Below, piece after piece: positions 1 to 7,971 of a stretch of 15,252 nucleotides of DNA (positions are counted from its first letter, which is position 1; the number at the start of each line of letters is the position of its first letter). Source of the DNA: Nitrospira sp. UBA2083 (GTDB lineage Bacteria; Nitrospirota; Nitrospiria; Nitrospirales; Nitrospiraceae); the NCBI GenBank assembly GCA_002331625.1, contig DCZN01000132.1, positions 1 through 15,252 of the forward strand, in the 5' to 3' direction. The notes under the pieces are model-generated. The model searched no databases. It was given only the letters and a program-made list of their open reading frames with translations, and was not told where the DNA came from. Made by a program: the position numbers and the translations under genes.

Positions 1-151
1 GCGCATTCGAGAAAGAGTTCGACGGCTTCTTTGAGATCGGCCGTGCTGATTCGACGGTCTCGCCTTGACTGGCTACGTCAAGTTCAGGGTAGAGCGTAAC
101 ATAGCCTGCGTCTTCCTTTTCAACGATCGCGGTGTAACTCCTCATAGCCAT
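1..151 (-). pseudogene. HicB-family antitoxin, 5' part only, apparent one-base frameshift
   Basis: Read on the minus strand from ATG at 151 (or the second ATG at 145), the frame gives a start with SYTAIVEKEDAGYVTLYPEL and then DVASQGETVESAR. This is the typical N-terminus of HicB-type antitoxins and related DUF1902 proteins, which neutralise a HicA mRNA-cleaving toxin. After codon 37 (CGG, 43-41) the frame gives a non-family sequence. The frame shifted by one base, from 41 leftwards, reads ADLKEAVELFLEC, exactly the helix that normally follows. The simplest reading is loss of one G in a GGG run near 39-43. The gene continues past the left edge, where a HicA partner would be expected. It is either a real decayed antitoxin or an assembly error. 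The family call is from recollection of conserved motifs. Confidence 0.6.
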
Positions 152-254
152 AATCAATTTCTTACATCTAGCAGATCCCTCATCAGTGCAGGATCCATTA
201 ATAGTCGATCCCTTATGGGCCCTCTGGCAGAAGCGCGAACACAGGTCCGACGTC

Positions 255-1256
255 TTATTGCATCGTGAGCACTGCCGCACCTTGAAAGCTCCCGGCCTTC
301 AACTCTTGTAGTGCTCGGTTTACTTCTTCAAGTGGAAACCGAACCGTATGTGGTTTGATGGGAATTGCCGCTGCTTCGCGCAAGAGATCAAGTCCATCCT
401 GCCTCGTGTTGGCCGTCACACTGCGGATGACGCGCTCGCCGAACACATCACGGTCATAATTCAATGAGGGAATGGGCGACATATGAATACCCGCCAGGGC
501 TAACGTGCCGCCACGATCCAGTGCTTGCAATGCTGGTGGGACAAGTTCACCCGCTGGGGCAAAGATGATGGATCCATGCAGTTTATCCGGTGGCATCTCG
601 GTTGCCCCGCCGACCCAGACGGCTCCTAATTGTCGCGCCAATTCCTGATGCTCCGGCTTGAGTGAACTCACATAGACCTGACAGCCCCAATGGCGTGCGA
701 TTTGGATCGCAATATGGGCTGACGCGCCGAAGCCATAGAGCCCGAGGCGCTGGCCCGGCTTGATGCCGCTGAGTCGCAAGGCTCGATAGCCAATGATGCC
801 GGCACAGAGCAGGGGCGCGGCTTCGTCGTTTGAAAAGATCGGTGGGATGGGATAGGCAAATCGAGTCGGCACGACAGCATATTCCGCATACCCGCCGTCG
901 ATTTGATAGCCGGTGAACGTTGCTCGTACACAAAGATTTTCCCGCCCGCTTGTACAAAACTCGCACTGCCTGCATGTGTCCTGCAGCCATGCAATCCCCA
1001 CACGGTCTCCTTCCTTGACCTCTGACACCTGGGAGCCGACTTGTACCACCGTGCCGACGGCTTGATGGCCGGGAATCAGTGGGCACAAAATACCAGGCAG
1101 TTCCCCTTCCACGACGTGGAGATCGGTGCGACAGACGCCGCAGACGTGAATTTTGACGAGGGCGTGGCCGGGGCCCGGTTCCGGCGTTGCGCGGTCATGC
1201 AACTCAAGACGGTTGCCTGACACGTTGCCGGTCTTGGTGAGTACCATGGCCTTCAT
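255..1256 (-). CDS. Zinc-dependent alcohol dehydrogenase (CAD2-like MDR family)
   Basis: A 333-residue medium-chain dehydrogenase/reductase, full length for the family, probably a cytoplasmic NAD(P)-dependent alcohol or aldehyde oxidoreductase. Catalytic zinc ligands are visible as Cys42 (in GVCRTD), His64 and Cys151 (in LLCAGIIGYRAL). The structural zinc lobe has Cys95, Cys98, Cys101 and Cys109. The Rossmann motif is at about 171-181 (LYGFGASAH), the form I associate with the CAD2-type subgroup of alcohol dehydrogenases. The usual GHE at the zinc site is GHQ here (64-65). The C-terminus, GAAVLTMQ, is also typical. The ATG at 1256 gives the expected MKAMVL start. The gene stands alone; its upstream side (1257-1378) is filled by a compound inverted repeat rather than an obvious promoter. 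The in vivo substrate cannot be read from sequence. Confidence 0.9.
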   Translation of the reverse strand: MKAMVLTKTGNVSGNRLELHDRATPEPGPGHALVKIHVCGVCRTDLHVVEGELPGILCPLIPGHQAVGTVVQVGSQVSEVKEGDRVGIAWLQDTCRQCEFCTSGRENLCVRATFTGYQIDGGYAEYAVVPTRFAYPIPPIFSNDEAAPLLCAGIIGYRALRLSGIKPGQRLGLYGFGASAHIAIQIARHWGCQVYVSSLKPEHQELARQLGAVWVGGATEMPPDKLHGSIIFAPAGELVPPALQALDRGGTLALAGIHMSPIPSLNYDRDVFGERVIRSVTANTRQDGLDLLREAAAIPIKPHTVRFPLEEVNRALQELKAGSFQGAAVLTMQ

Positions 1257-1271
1257 AGTTGCCTGGGGTGA

Positions 1272-1364
1272 GGAGTTTCGAGTTGCGGGTTTCTAGTTTC
1301 GGGTTACGAGTCTCGCGTTTCGTGCTCTCAAACTAGAAACTTGAAACCAGAAGCTCGAAACTCC
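1272..1364. repeat. Compound inverted repeat built from GTTTCNAG-like units
   Basis: Two nested perfect 11-bp inverted pairs lie between the yceI-like stop and the alcohol dehydrogenase start. The outer pair is GGAGTTTCGAG (1272-1282) with CTCGAAACTCC (1354-1364). The inner pair is GTTTCTAGTTT (1289-1299) with AAACTAGAAAC (1330-1340). The spacers inside the arms are 6 and 13 nt, a difference of 7 nt, and both arms look like runs of a degenerate heptamer (TTTCNAG, TTGAAAC). As RNA it could fold into a long imperfect hairpin and might end transcription of the YceI gene. It could equally be a dispersed intergenic palindrome. There is no clean U-tract. Confidence 0.6.
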
Positions 1365-1378
1365 CCTAATCTTCCCGT

Positions 1379-1987
1379 TTACTTCGCCTTAATGCATTCG
1401 ATATCCAGGTGGATCTGGACTTCATCGCCGACGACGAGTCCTCCGTTGTCGAGGGTCTTGTTCCAGACCATGCCGAAATCCTTGCGGTTCAATGTTCCAT
1501 CCGCGCTGAATCCGGCTCGCATGTTGCCCCAAGGATCCTTGGTGACCCCATTCAATGTCCCGGTGAGCGTGATTTCTTTGGTCACCCCACGCAGGGTGAA
1601 ATTGCCGATAACCTTATAGGTATCGCCTTCTTTTTGGTAGGTTTTCATTGTGTAGGTCATCGTCGGAAACTGTTTGGTATCCAAGAAATCGGCATTGCGC
1701 AGATGTGCGTCACGTTTGTCCTGGTTCGTATTGATCGACTCGGTATTGATGGTCGCTTCGATGGCCTTCAAAGTCTTCGCGTTCGCGTCCATGTCCACGA
1801 ACCCTCGATAGTCCGTGAACCGTCCCGAGGTTTTGGAGATCACCATGTGGGTCACGCGGAACTCGATCACCGAGTGATCTGGATCGATGTCCCACCGAGC
1901 CGTTTCCGCCTCGACGCCCAGTGGGAATAGACTGAACAAGAGACACGTCATGGCGATGCTTTGCATCCAGGTTCGTCTGGTTTTCAT
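1379..1987 (-). CDS. YceI-family periplasmic lipid-binding protein
   Basis: A 202-residue protein of the YceI family, small lipocalin-like beta-barrels that bind isoprenoid-type lipids in the periplasm. Residues 1-27 form a Sec signal peptide: MKTRR basic start, hydrophobic core to about 24, and a VEA cleavage motif ending at Ala27. The mature part begins ETARWDIDPDHSVIEF, the classic YceI opening, and carries THMVISKTSGRF, LRNADFLDTKQFPTM, GNFTLRGVTKEITL and a GFSADGTLNRKDFGM segment, all family hallmarks. The ATG at 1987 has AAAGG about 7 nt upstream. The gene is divergent from tdh and shares the 1988-2155 interval with it. A weak candidate promoter is TTGCGC (2092-2097, minus) with TACGAT (2069-2074), spacing 17. 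The ligand is unknown. Confidence 0.92.
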   Translation of the reverse strand: MKTRRTWMQSIAMTCLLFSLFPLGVEAETARWDIDPDHSVIEFRVTHMVISKTSGRFTDYRGFVDMDANAKTLKAIEATINTESINTNQDKRDAHLRNADFLDTKQFPTMTYTMKTYQKEGDTYKVIGNFTLRGVTKEITLTGTLNGVTKDPWGNMRAGFSADGTLNRKDFGMVWNKTLDNGGLVVGDEVQIHLDIECIKAK

Positions 1988-2141
1988 ACGTTGCCTTTCG
2001 GTTTTTTGATGCGAATGCGAATGGGCGTGAACAGCTCCGTGTTCTTGGACGCTCTCGATTGCTACGGCATCGTACCCAGGGTTGGGAATCTGCGCAATGT
2101 GTTTCTTTCACTGAAACGCGGGTATCAGCGGCTGCAGTTGG

Positions 2142-2147
2142 TATAGA
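2142..2147 (+). promoter_or_regulatory. Candidate -10 element (TATAGA) just upstream of tdh
   Basis: TATAGA ends 8 nt before the tdh ATG at 2156, and no Shine-Dalgarno sequence is visible between them. If it is a real -10 box, transcription would start at or beside the ATG and the message would be leaderless. No good -35 sits 16-18 nt upstream (CGGGTA at 2119-2124). A small palindrome, TTTCA-C-TGAAA, lies just further upstream, in about 2107-2117. Confidence 0.3.
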
Positions 2148-2155
2148 ATGGATCC

Positions 2156-3190
2156 ATGCACGCGCTCGTCAAAACTGCTGCCGGACCGGGCCTCACCCTC
2201 ACTGAATGGGCGGATCCAACCCCGGGCCCGCATGACGCGGTGGTCAAGGTGGCGGCCACGTCGTTATGCGGAACCGACGCCCATATCTATCGCTGGGACG
2301 ACTGGGCACAACAGCGGATTCATCCTCCCCGCGTGATCGGTCACGAACTGTGTGGCCATGTGGTGGAAGTAGGGCGGGAGGTCTCCCTTGTGAAGGTCGG
2401 TGATTATGTCGCCGCCGAATCGCACCTGACATGTGGGGCCTGCTTTCAGTGCCGTACGGGATTGGCGCATGTGTGCAAGAATTACAAGATTCTTGGGATT
2501 GATCGGGACGGGTCCTACGCGCAGTATGTCGCATTGCCTGAAGGCGTCCTGTGGAAGACGGATCCGAACATTCCGCCCGAGTTGGCCTGTCTGCAGGAGC
2601 CGGTTGGCAATGCCGTCGATGCGGCGCTTGCGGAGGACCTGACCGGCCATACCGTGTTGATTACGGGCTGTGGCCCGACCGGCTTGTTTGCCGCTGCCGT
2701 GGCACGAACGGCCGGTGCTGCCACGATTATCGCGTCGGATGTGAGCGACTATCGGCTTGGTTTGGCCAAGCAAGTCGGTGTGGACCATGTGCTGAATGCA
2801 AAGACGGAATCCTCGGAACGACTCGCAGCAGCCCTTCTCGACATCACCGCCGGTGAAGGGGTCGATGCGGCGCTGGAGATGTCGGGGAACCCAGAGGCCT
2901 TGCATCAGGCTTTTCGTGCGGTGAAGAACGGTGGACGAGTCACGCTGTTCGGCATTCCAACTGGTCCGGTGTCGTTTGATCTTCCAAACGAAATGATTTT
3001 TAAAGGGATTCGCGTCTATGGGATCACCGGTCGGCGCCTGTTTAGCACCTGGTATCGACTGGCCGGCCTCTTCAAAGCCGGTCTCAATATTCGGCCGGTC
3101 ATCACCCATTCGTTTCCCTTAAAGGAATATGCGACCGGGTTTGAATTGATTCAATCGGGGCAATGCGGGAAGGTGGTGTTGATCCCGTGA
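2156..3190 (+). CDS. tdh: L-threonine 3-dehydrogenase
   Basis: A 344-residue zinc-dependent MDR enzyme that oxidises L-threonine with NAD+ to 2-amino-3-oxobutyrate in the cytoplasm, the first step of threonine breakdown to glycine. Visible catalytic-zinc residues are Cys38 (in SLCGTD), His63-Glu64 (GHE) and Glu148 in [10 protein letters not shown]. The structural zinc cysteines are 93, 96, 99 and 107. The NAD-binding loop is GCGPTG at 171-176. [12 protein letters not shown] and [13 protein letters not shown] near the C-terminus are characteristic of threonine dehydrogenases rather than sorbitol dehydrogenases. Length matches the family. The start MHALVK aligns with the usual MKALVK. An out-of-frame ATG at 2148 is ignored. 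The kbl gene for the next step follows after 40 nt, so the two are almost certainly co-transcribed. Confidence 0.96.
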   Translation: MHALVKTAAGPGLTLTEWADPTPGPHDAVVKVAATSLCGTDAHIYRWDDWAQQRIHPPRVIGHELCGHVVEVGREVSLVKVGDYVAAESHLTCGACFQCRTGLAHVCKNYKILGIDRDGSYAQYVALPEGVLWKTDPNIPPELACLQEPVGNAVDAALAEDLTGHTVLITGCGPTGLFAAAVARTAGAATIIASDVSDYRLGLAKQVGVDHVLNAKTESSERLAAALLDITAGEGVDAALEMSGNPEALHQAFRAVKNGGRVTLFGIPTGPVSFDLPNEMIFKGIRVYGITGRRLFSTWYRLAGLFKAGLNIRPVITHSFPLKEYATGFELIQSGQCGKVVLIP

Positions 3191-3230
3191 GGTCCCTCGC
3201 CCCTTACCCTTTATTCCTCACCAAGTAAGT

Positions 3231-4421
3231 ATGGCGTACGACTCCCTCAAACAGGTCCTCAGCACCCAACTTGCCGACATCCGTGCCAAGGGTCTCTACA
3301 AGTCCGAGCGACGCATTCTTGGGCCGCAAGGCTCGGATATCCAGGTCGCTCAGGGTCCCGTCCTGAACCTCTGCGCCAACAACTATCTCGGCCTCGCGAA
3401 TCATCCGGCCATCGTGCAGGCTGCGAAAGCCGGATTGGACACCCATGGTTATGGCATGGCCTCGGTACGGTTTATTTGCGGTACGCAGGATCTGCACAAG
3501 CAACTGGAACAGGCCGTCAGCGGGTTTCTCGGCACCGACGACACTATCCTCTACAGTTCCTGTTTCGATGCGAACGGGGGCCTCTTTGAAGTGTTGTTGG
3601 ACGAGCAGGATGCTGTGATCAGCGACGCGTTGAACCATGCCAGCCTGATCGACGGCATCAGACTCTGCAAGGCGAAACGATTTCGGTACGCCCATTCCGA
3701 CATGGCTGATCTTGAAGCGCGGCTCCGGGAAGCCGGTGGCTGCCGCCTGCGTCTCATCGTCACCGATGGCGTCTTTTCAATGGACGGCGACCTGGCGAAG
3801 CTGGATCGGATAGTTGCACTTGCAGAAGAGTATGACGCGGCGGTGATTGTCGATGACAGCCACGCGACGGGGGTTCTCGGTCCTATGGGGAGGGGGACCC
3901 CGGCTCATTTTGGCGTGGCCGACCGCATCGAGATCGTGACGAGCACGTTGGGAAAGAGCGTCGGCGGCGCGACCGGTGGATTTACGTCCGGCAAAGCCGA
4001 GGTTGTCGAATTATTGCGCCAACGATCGCGGCCCTACCTGTTTTCGAACTCCCTTCCTCCCCCCATCGCTGCCGGGGCCTTGTGTGCGCTTGGTCTTGCG
4101 GCACAAGGCGATCACCTCAGGGACCAGCTTCGTGCCAATGCTGCTTTTTTCAGAGATGCGCTGGCCAAGCTCGGGTTCCGGCTCATCTCAGGCGAACATC
4201 CCATCATTCCCGTGATGTTGGGTGAAGCTTCCCTCGCGACCTCGATGGCAGAGGCCCTGCTGAACGAGGGAGTCTACGTGGTTGGGTTCAGCTATCCCGT
4301 CGTACCCGAGGGGCAGGCAAGGATCCGGACGCAAATGTCGGCTGCTCACACGAGGTCCCAACTCGAGCAGGCCGTGGCGGCGTTTGCGAAGGTGGGCCGC
4401 GCGCTCGGTGTGATCCAGTAA
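3231..4421 (+). CDS. kbl: Glycine C-acetyltransferase (2-amino-3-ketobutyrate CoA ligase)
   Basis: A 396-residue PLP-dependent alpha-oxoamine synthase that cleaves 2-amino-3-oxobutyrate with CoA to glycine and acetyl-CoA, using the unstable product of the preceding Tdh. Visible features are [10 protein letters not shown] at 50-59, [11 protein letters not shown] with His136 (stacks on PLP), [11 protein letters not shown] around 178-187, VDDSHATG (Asp208, His211), and the Schiff-base lysine Lys242 in [13 protein letters not shown]. Length equals the E. coli enzyme to within a residue or two, and the order next to tdh separates it from BioF and HemA paralogues. The ATG at 3231 has only a weak AAGTAAG-like ribosome site, which fits coupling to tdh translation. 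Confidence 0.95.
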   Translation: MAYDSLKQVLSTQLADIRAKGLYKSERRILGPQGSDIQVAQGPVLNLCANNYLGLANHPAIVQAAKAGLDTHGYGMASVRFICGTQDLHKQLEQAVSGFLGTDDTILYSSCFDANGGLFEVLLDEQDAVISDALNHASLIDGIRLCKAKRFRYAHSDMADLEARLREAGGCRLRLIVTDGVFSMDGDLAKLDRIVALAEEYDAAVIVDDSHATGVLGPMGRGTPAHFGVADRIEIVTSTLGKSVGGATGGFTSGKAEVVELLRQRSRPYLFSNSLPPPIAAGALCALGLAAQGDHLRDQLRANAAFFRDALAKLGFRLISGEHPIIPVMLGEASLATSMAEALLNEGVYVVGFSYPVVPEGQARIRTQMSAAHTRSQLEQAVAAFAKVGRALGVIQ

Positions 4422-4448
4422 CCAGCCATCATCGCACTCCCTTCTGAA

Positions 4449-4477
4449 TTGACTTTTCTCGGTCACCCCAGTATTCT
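4449..4477 (+). promoter_or_regulatory. Sigma70-like promoter for rplI-glyA-nrdR
   Basis: TTGACT at 4449-4454 (five of six consensus bases) is followed after exactly 17 nt by TATTCT at 4472-4477 (four of six). The predicted start near 4484 would give a leader of about 25 nt containing the AAGGAG at 4495-4500. The promoter sits in the 86-nt gap after kbl, so rplI need not depend on read-through from tdh-kbl. Confidence 0.55.
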
Positions 4478-4494
4478 CAGCACCTTTATCAGGC

Positions 4495-4500
4495 AAGGAG
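4495..4500 (+). promoter_or_regulatory. Ribosome binding site that decides the rplI start
   Basis: AAGGAG lies 1 nt before the ATG at 4502 but 7 nt before the in-frame ATG at 4508. The second spacing is functional and gives the canonical L9 start MKVIL, so 4508 is preferred. Confidence 0.8.
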
Positions 4501-4507
4501 TATGGGT

Positions 4508-4975
4508 ATGAAAGTCATTCTGCAAGAAACCCTGGAAGGGGTAGGGCATCTCGGGGATCTCATCAACGTCGCCGACGGGTTTGCACGGAACTATTTGCTG
4601 CCGCGACGGAAGGCTGTGGAGGCCGATAGCCGAAGCATCAAGGCGTTTGAGCATGTCAAGCGAGTGGCAGCCGAGAAGGCCAAGAAAGAGAAGCTGGAAA
4701 TCGAAGCCCATGCCCAAAAGGTGTCGGCGGTATCGTTGACGATCGAGATGCAAGCGGGCAAGGACGACAAACTGTTTGGTTCGGTCACCGCCAAAGACAT
4801 TGCGGAAGGCTTGGCGGCGCAAGGGGTCACGGTGGATCGGCGAAAGATCCAGTTGGCGCAACCGATCAAGGAACTGGGCACCGTCGCTGTTCCTATTAAG
4901 ATGCCCCGGGACGTGGTGGCCACAGTGAAGGTCCATGTGGTGAAGAAACAAGAGTCTGAAGAACCCTCAGCATAA
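4508..4975 (+). CDS. rplI: 50S ribosomal protein L9
   Basis: A 155-residue protein from the preferred ATG at 4508. L9 binds 23S rRNA at the base of the L1 stalk and limits frameshifting and ribosome collisions. The N-terminal globular domain is visible as [13 protein letters not shown] followed by the L9 signature with [19 protein letters not shown] charged connecting helix follows (about 45-75, rich in Lys, Glu and Ala), then a C-terminal domain with [13 protein letters not shown], a hallmark of bacterial L9. The length is close to the family norm, with a short acidic tail ([10 protein letters not shown]). In many bacteria L9 is encoded with rpsF and rpsR; here it heads a unit with glyA, whose start lies 20 nt beyond the rplI stop. 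Confidence 0.97.
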   Translation: MKVILQETLEGVGHLGDLINVADGFARNYLLPRRKAVEADSRSIKAFEHVKRVAAEKAKKEKLEIEAHAQKVSAVSLTIEMQAGKDDKLFGSVTAKDIAEGLAAQGVTVDRRKIQLAQPIKELGTVAVPIKMPRDVVATVKVHVVKKQESEEPSA

Positions 4976-4995
4976 AATTGGAGTACGGAGTAACG

Positions 4996-6261
4996 ATGGG
5001 CAGTGACGCAATCGGTTCATGGGACGCACTCAAAACAGCAGATCCCGACGTCTATGCCGCGATTGAGGCGGAAGAGGTCCGGCAGCGTGAGAAGCTCCTC
5101 TTGATCGCGTCGGAAAACTTTGCCAGCCCTGCGGTCCTGGCGGCACAAGGCTCCTTGCTCACGAACAAGTATGCGGAAGGGTATCCGGGCAAGCGCTACT
5201 ACGGTGGATGTCAACATGCCGACGCGGTCGAGGACCTGGCGATTCAACGGTGCAAGGAAATCTTCGGCGCCGAGCATGTGAACGTCCAGCCACATTCCGG
5301 TTCTCAGGCCAACATGGCGGCGTATCTGTCGGTGCTGAAGGCAGGGGATACCATTCTTGGGATGGACTTGGCTCAGGGCGGGCACCTCACGCATGGGAGC
5401 AAGGTCAATTTCTCGGGCATCCTGTTCCGTGTCTTCTCCTATGGGGTGGATCGCCAGACCGAAACGATCGATTACGACGCCGTCCAAAAGGTGGCGGAGG
5501 AATGCCGTCCACGCATGATCGTGGTCGGAGCCAGTGCCTATGCCCGCGTGCTCGATTTTCCCCGATTCCAGCAGATTGCCAAGTCGGTCGGGGCTTACTT
5601 GTTAGTGGATATTGCCCATATCGCCGGGCTCATCGCAGCCGGACTTCATCCCAATCCCGTCCCCTACGCTGATTTCGTCACCACCACGACTCATAAGACG
5701 TTGCGCGGTCCGCGTGGCGGCGTCACGATGTGCCGGGCAGAGCATGCGAAGGGGGTTGATAAGCTGGTGTTCCCCGGACTGCAAGGCGGGCCCTTGATGC
5801 ATGTGATCGCGGCCAAGGCGGTGGCCTTTAAAGAGGCCTTGTCGCCTGGATTCAAGCGCTATCAGCAACAAGTCCTTGCGAACGCCAAGACCTTGGCGCA
5901 GGAATTCGTCGAGCGTGGGTATAAAATTGTCTCAGGGGGAACGGATACGCACCTAATGCTCCTGAATCTGACGAACAAAGGAATCACCGGCAAGGAAGCA
6001 GACGCCGCGCTCGACACGGCCGGGATTATCGTCAATAAGAATGCCGTCCCATACGACGAAAAACCGCCGGCGGTGGCCAGCGGCATCCGTTTGGGATCGC
6101 CGATCGTGTCGACGCGAGGAATGCGCGAGCCGGAGATGAAGCAGATCGTGGGCTTAGTGGATCGTGTGCTCCAACATCGACAGGAACCGGCGGTGTTGGA
6201 AGACGTGCGTGAGCAGGCCAAAGCGTTGTGTGCCAAGTTTCCTATCTTTCATCCCTACTAG
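4996..6261 (+). CDS. glyA: Serine hydroxymethyltransferase
   Basis: A 421-residue PLP enzyme that interconverts serine plus tetrahydrofolate with glycine plus 5,10-methylene-tetrahydrofolate, the main source of one-carbon units. Visible motifs are [14 protein letters not shown] (33-48), [15 protein letters not shown] (57-71), [13 protein letters not shown], the PLP-ring aspartate Asp205 in VDIAHIAG, and the Schiff-base lysine Lys234 in [22 protein letters not shown] and SGIRLGSP near the C-terminus are also family signatures. The ATG at 4996 is chosen over a TTG at 4978 because CGGAG sits 5 nt before it and the TTG extension overlaps that site. It lies between rplI and nrdR with short gaps, so it is likely in the same transcript, and it metabolically continues the glycine made by Kbl. 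Confidence 0.97.
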   Translation: MGSDAIGSWDALKTADPDVYAAIEAEEVRQREKLLLIASENFASPAVLAAQGSLLTNKYAEGYPGKRYYGGCQHADAVEDLAIQRCKEIFGAEHVNVQPHSGSQANMAAYLSVLKAGDTILGMDLAQGGHLTHGSKVNFSGILFRVFSYGVDRQTETIDYDAVQKVAEECRPRMIVVGASAYARVLDFPRFQQIAKSVGAYLLVDIAHIAGLIAAGLHPNPVPYADFVTTTTHKTLRGPRGGVTMCRAEHAKGVDKLVFPGLQGGPLMHVIAAKAVAFKEALSPGFKRYQQQVLANAKTLAQEFVERGYKIVSGGTDTHLMLLNLTNKGITGKEADAALDTAGIIVNKNAVPYDEKPPAVASGIRLGSPIVSTRGMREPEMKQIVGLVDRVLQHRQEPAVLEDVREQAKALCAKFPIFHPY

Positions 6262-6293
6262 TCAGCTGATAGCCAGAGAGCAGGTCGCCTGCG

Positions 6294-6758
6294 GTGAAAT
6301 GCCCCTTCTGCGATGACCTCGAAGATAAGGTAGTCGATTCGCGCATGGCGAAGGAAGGCGAGGTCATCCGCCGCCGCCGCGAGTGCCTTGGCTGCAAGCG
6401 CCGCTACACGACCTACGAGCGAGTCGAAGAAATTCTCCCGGTGGTCGTGAAGAAAGACGGCCGCCGTGAGTCATTCGACCGCAACAAGATTCTGGTCGGC
6501 CTCAAAAAAGCCTGCGAGAAGCGGCCGATCAGTATCGGCACCATCGAGGCCCTGACCGACCGGATTGAAAAACGGATTCAGGAGATGGGCGAAACGGAAA
6601 TAGAAAGTCGGGTGGTCGGGGAAGAAGTCATGAGAGAACTGCATCAGCTGGATCAGGTCGCCTATGTCCGGTTTGCGTCCGTCTATCGCGAGTTCAAGGA
6701 CATCGACCAATTCATGGAGGAGTTGAACACCTTGGCTCAGCAACGTCGCGAGCAGTGA
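6294..6758 (+). CDS. nrdR: Transcriptional repressor NrdR
   Basis: A 154-residue zinc-finger and ATP-cone regulator that represses ribonucleotide reductase genes in response to ATP/dATP. The N-terminal zinc ribbon has Cys3, Cys6, Cys31 and Cys34 (MKCPFC and CLGC), with RRRREC and RYTTYER between and after. The ATP-cone spans about 49-139, with [16 protein letters not shown] at its start and a [16 protein letters not shown] end, which is diagnostic. The start is GTG at 6294; the ATG at 6299 is out of frame. The ribosome site is weak. The gene follows glyA by 32 nt; glyA-nrdR adjacency is common in bacteria. No NrdR box is recognised in the window, so its targets lie elsewhere. Confidence 0.97.
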   Translation: MKCPFCDDLEDKVVDSRMAKEGEVIRRRRECLGCKRRYTTYERVEEILPVVVKKDGRRESFDRNKILVGLKKACEKRPISIGTIEALTDRIEKRIQEMGETEIESRVVGEEVMRELHQLDQVAYVRFASVYREFKDIDQFMEELNTLAQQRREQ

Positions 6759-6861
6759 GCCCCGACGCCCGCAGTTCCTTCTCGTTCTTCCCCGATTTGT
6801 TCCGGCGCATTCTTCCCTCCATTCCATGCAGGATCCTGATGATTCGGGAACAGGACGTTTC

Positions 6862-7971
6862 ATGCCGATGAGCAAACCGCTTCTCCAGCGTGGGAGACGA
6901 AACCAGCCGACCCCGGCGGCAACGAGTGTGGCCATTATCGGTGCCGGTCGCGGGGGCACTGCGCTGATGGAAATCTTTGCGAGTGACCCATTGGTGCAGA
7001 TTGTTGGGGTGGCAGAGGTCAATCCCGAGGCACCTGGGCTTGCTTTGGCCAAACACTTGAAGATCCCCATTACCCAAAACTATCGGCAGTTATTGACGAT
7101 GGAACGGGTCGATCTCGTGATCGATGTGTCGGGTGATGCGGAGGTCGGACAGTTTCTCCAGGATTTTCACCGCATGGGTGTGACCGTCATCGGCGGGGCC
7201 AGCGCGAAATTCATGTGGGAGTTGATTGAGGCCCGCATTCGCGCCACAGCGGAGATCGAGAAAACGCTGAACAAGTATCAGTCCCTGTATCGATTGTACG
7301 TAAAAGAAACCGGCGCCGCGGTGACGGATGAACGGACCAGAATTGCCTGCGAGATTCATGATGGGTTCGTGCAGATCTTGGCGGGGGTCAACTTCAAGCT
7401 CGATCTTTGCCAGCAACTGTTTCGGAAGAATCCACGAGCCTGCTTGGCGACTATTAAGGAAAGCAAAGCCCAGCTGAAGCTGGCAATTCAGGAAGCTCGT
7501 CAGGTGATTTTCAATTTGCGTCCTCTGCACTATGACAAGATGGAATTGATCCCTGCGCTGACGAACTACTTCAAGTCGTATCAGACCCAAACGCACATCG
7601 CCACAAAGTTTACGGTGTCGGGAGACGAACAGATCCTGTTCCCGCGGACGAAGATGTTTCTCTTCCGGATCATCCAAGAGGCGTTAGGAAACGTCGAGAA
7701 ACATGCCAAGGCCGACCGAGTGACGATCAAGTTGGACATTGATATAGACTTGTTGCGGGTCACAATCACGGATAACGGGATCGGGTTCGATATGGAAACC
7801 GTTCTGCGTGATCCTGAAAAATGGGACCATTTTGGGATAAAAGGTATCTTGGAACGATCGCGGTTGGTCGGAGGAGAAGGACGGGTCGAATCCAAGCCGG
7901 GAAAAGGCACACGCATCGTCGTCGAAGTGCCGTTGGGCCAGAAGGAGGAAAGCAGTCATGGAAAAGATTAA
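6862..7971 (+). CDS. Soluble hybrid sensor: Rossmann NAD(P)-binding domain + NarL-type histidine kinase
   Basis: A 369-residue protein from the preferred ATG at 6862, which has AGGA 6 nt upstream; the ATG at 6826 has no ribosome site. Residues about 22-115 form a Rossmann-like domain: SVAIIGAGRGGTALMEIFA with the dinucleotide loop GAGRGG at 27-32, a second strand ending IVGVAEVNP, and DLVIDVSGD at 84-92. A SAKFMWELIEARI segment at 114-126 starts a linker helix. The HisKA_3 box carries His166 in ACEIHDGFVQ, and NLRPL follows at 218-222. The ATPase domain has Asn277 (N box), DNGIGFD at 304-310, and GKGT at 348-351. No membrane segment is present, so it should sense a cytoplasmic signal, plausibly NAD(P)(H) or a related ligand (inference). 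It overlaps its response regulator by 14 nt. No clear promoter was seen in 6759-6861, so it may be read from nrdR. Confidence 0.88.
   Translation: MPMSKPLLQRGRRNQPTPAATSVAIIGAGRGGTALMEIFASDPLVQIVGVAEVNPEAPGLALAKHLKIPITQNYRQLLTMERVDLVIDVSGDAEVGQFLQDFHRMGVTVIGGASAKFMWELIEARIRATAEIEKTLNKYQSLYRLYVKETGAAVTDERTRIACEIHDGFVQILAGVNFKLDLCQQLFRKNPRACLATIKESKAQLKLAIQEARQVIFNLRPLHYDKMELIPALTNYFKSYQTQTHIATKFTVSGDEQILFPRTKMFLFRIIQEALGNVEKHAKADRVTIKLDIDIDLLRVTITDNGIGFDMETVLRDPEKWDHFGIKGILERSRLVGGEGRVESKPGKGTRIVVEVPLGQKEESSHGKD
7942..7949 (+). promoter_or_regulatory. Strong ribosome binding site inside the kinase gene
   Basis: AAGGAGGA ends 8 nt before the response-regulator ATG at 7958 and lies within the last codons of the kinase. 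It fixes the regulator's start and implies translational coupling of the pair. Confidence 0.8.

Noticed and set aside
65..268. Plus-strand open frame of 67 codons
   Set aside because: It runs antisense to the HicB-like start, where the minus strand has clear family similarity, and its product resembles nothing I recognise.
2264..3109. Long minus-strand open frame (281 codons) opposite tdh
   Set aside because: It is a shadow of a well-supported gene in GC-rich DNA, with a Cys/His/Arg-rich composition and no domain.
4978..4995. TTG start for glyA giving six extra residues
   Set aside because: The extension covers the ribosome binding site of the ATG at 4996, and the family normally lacks it.
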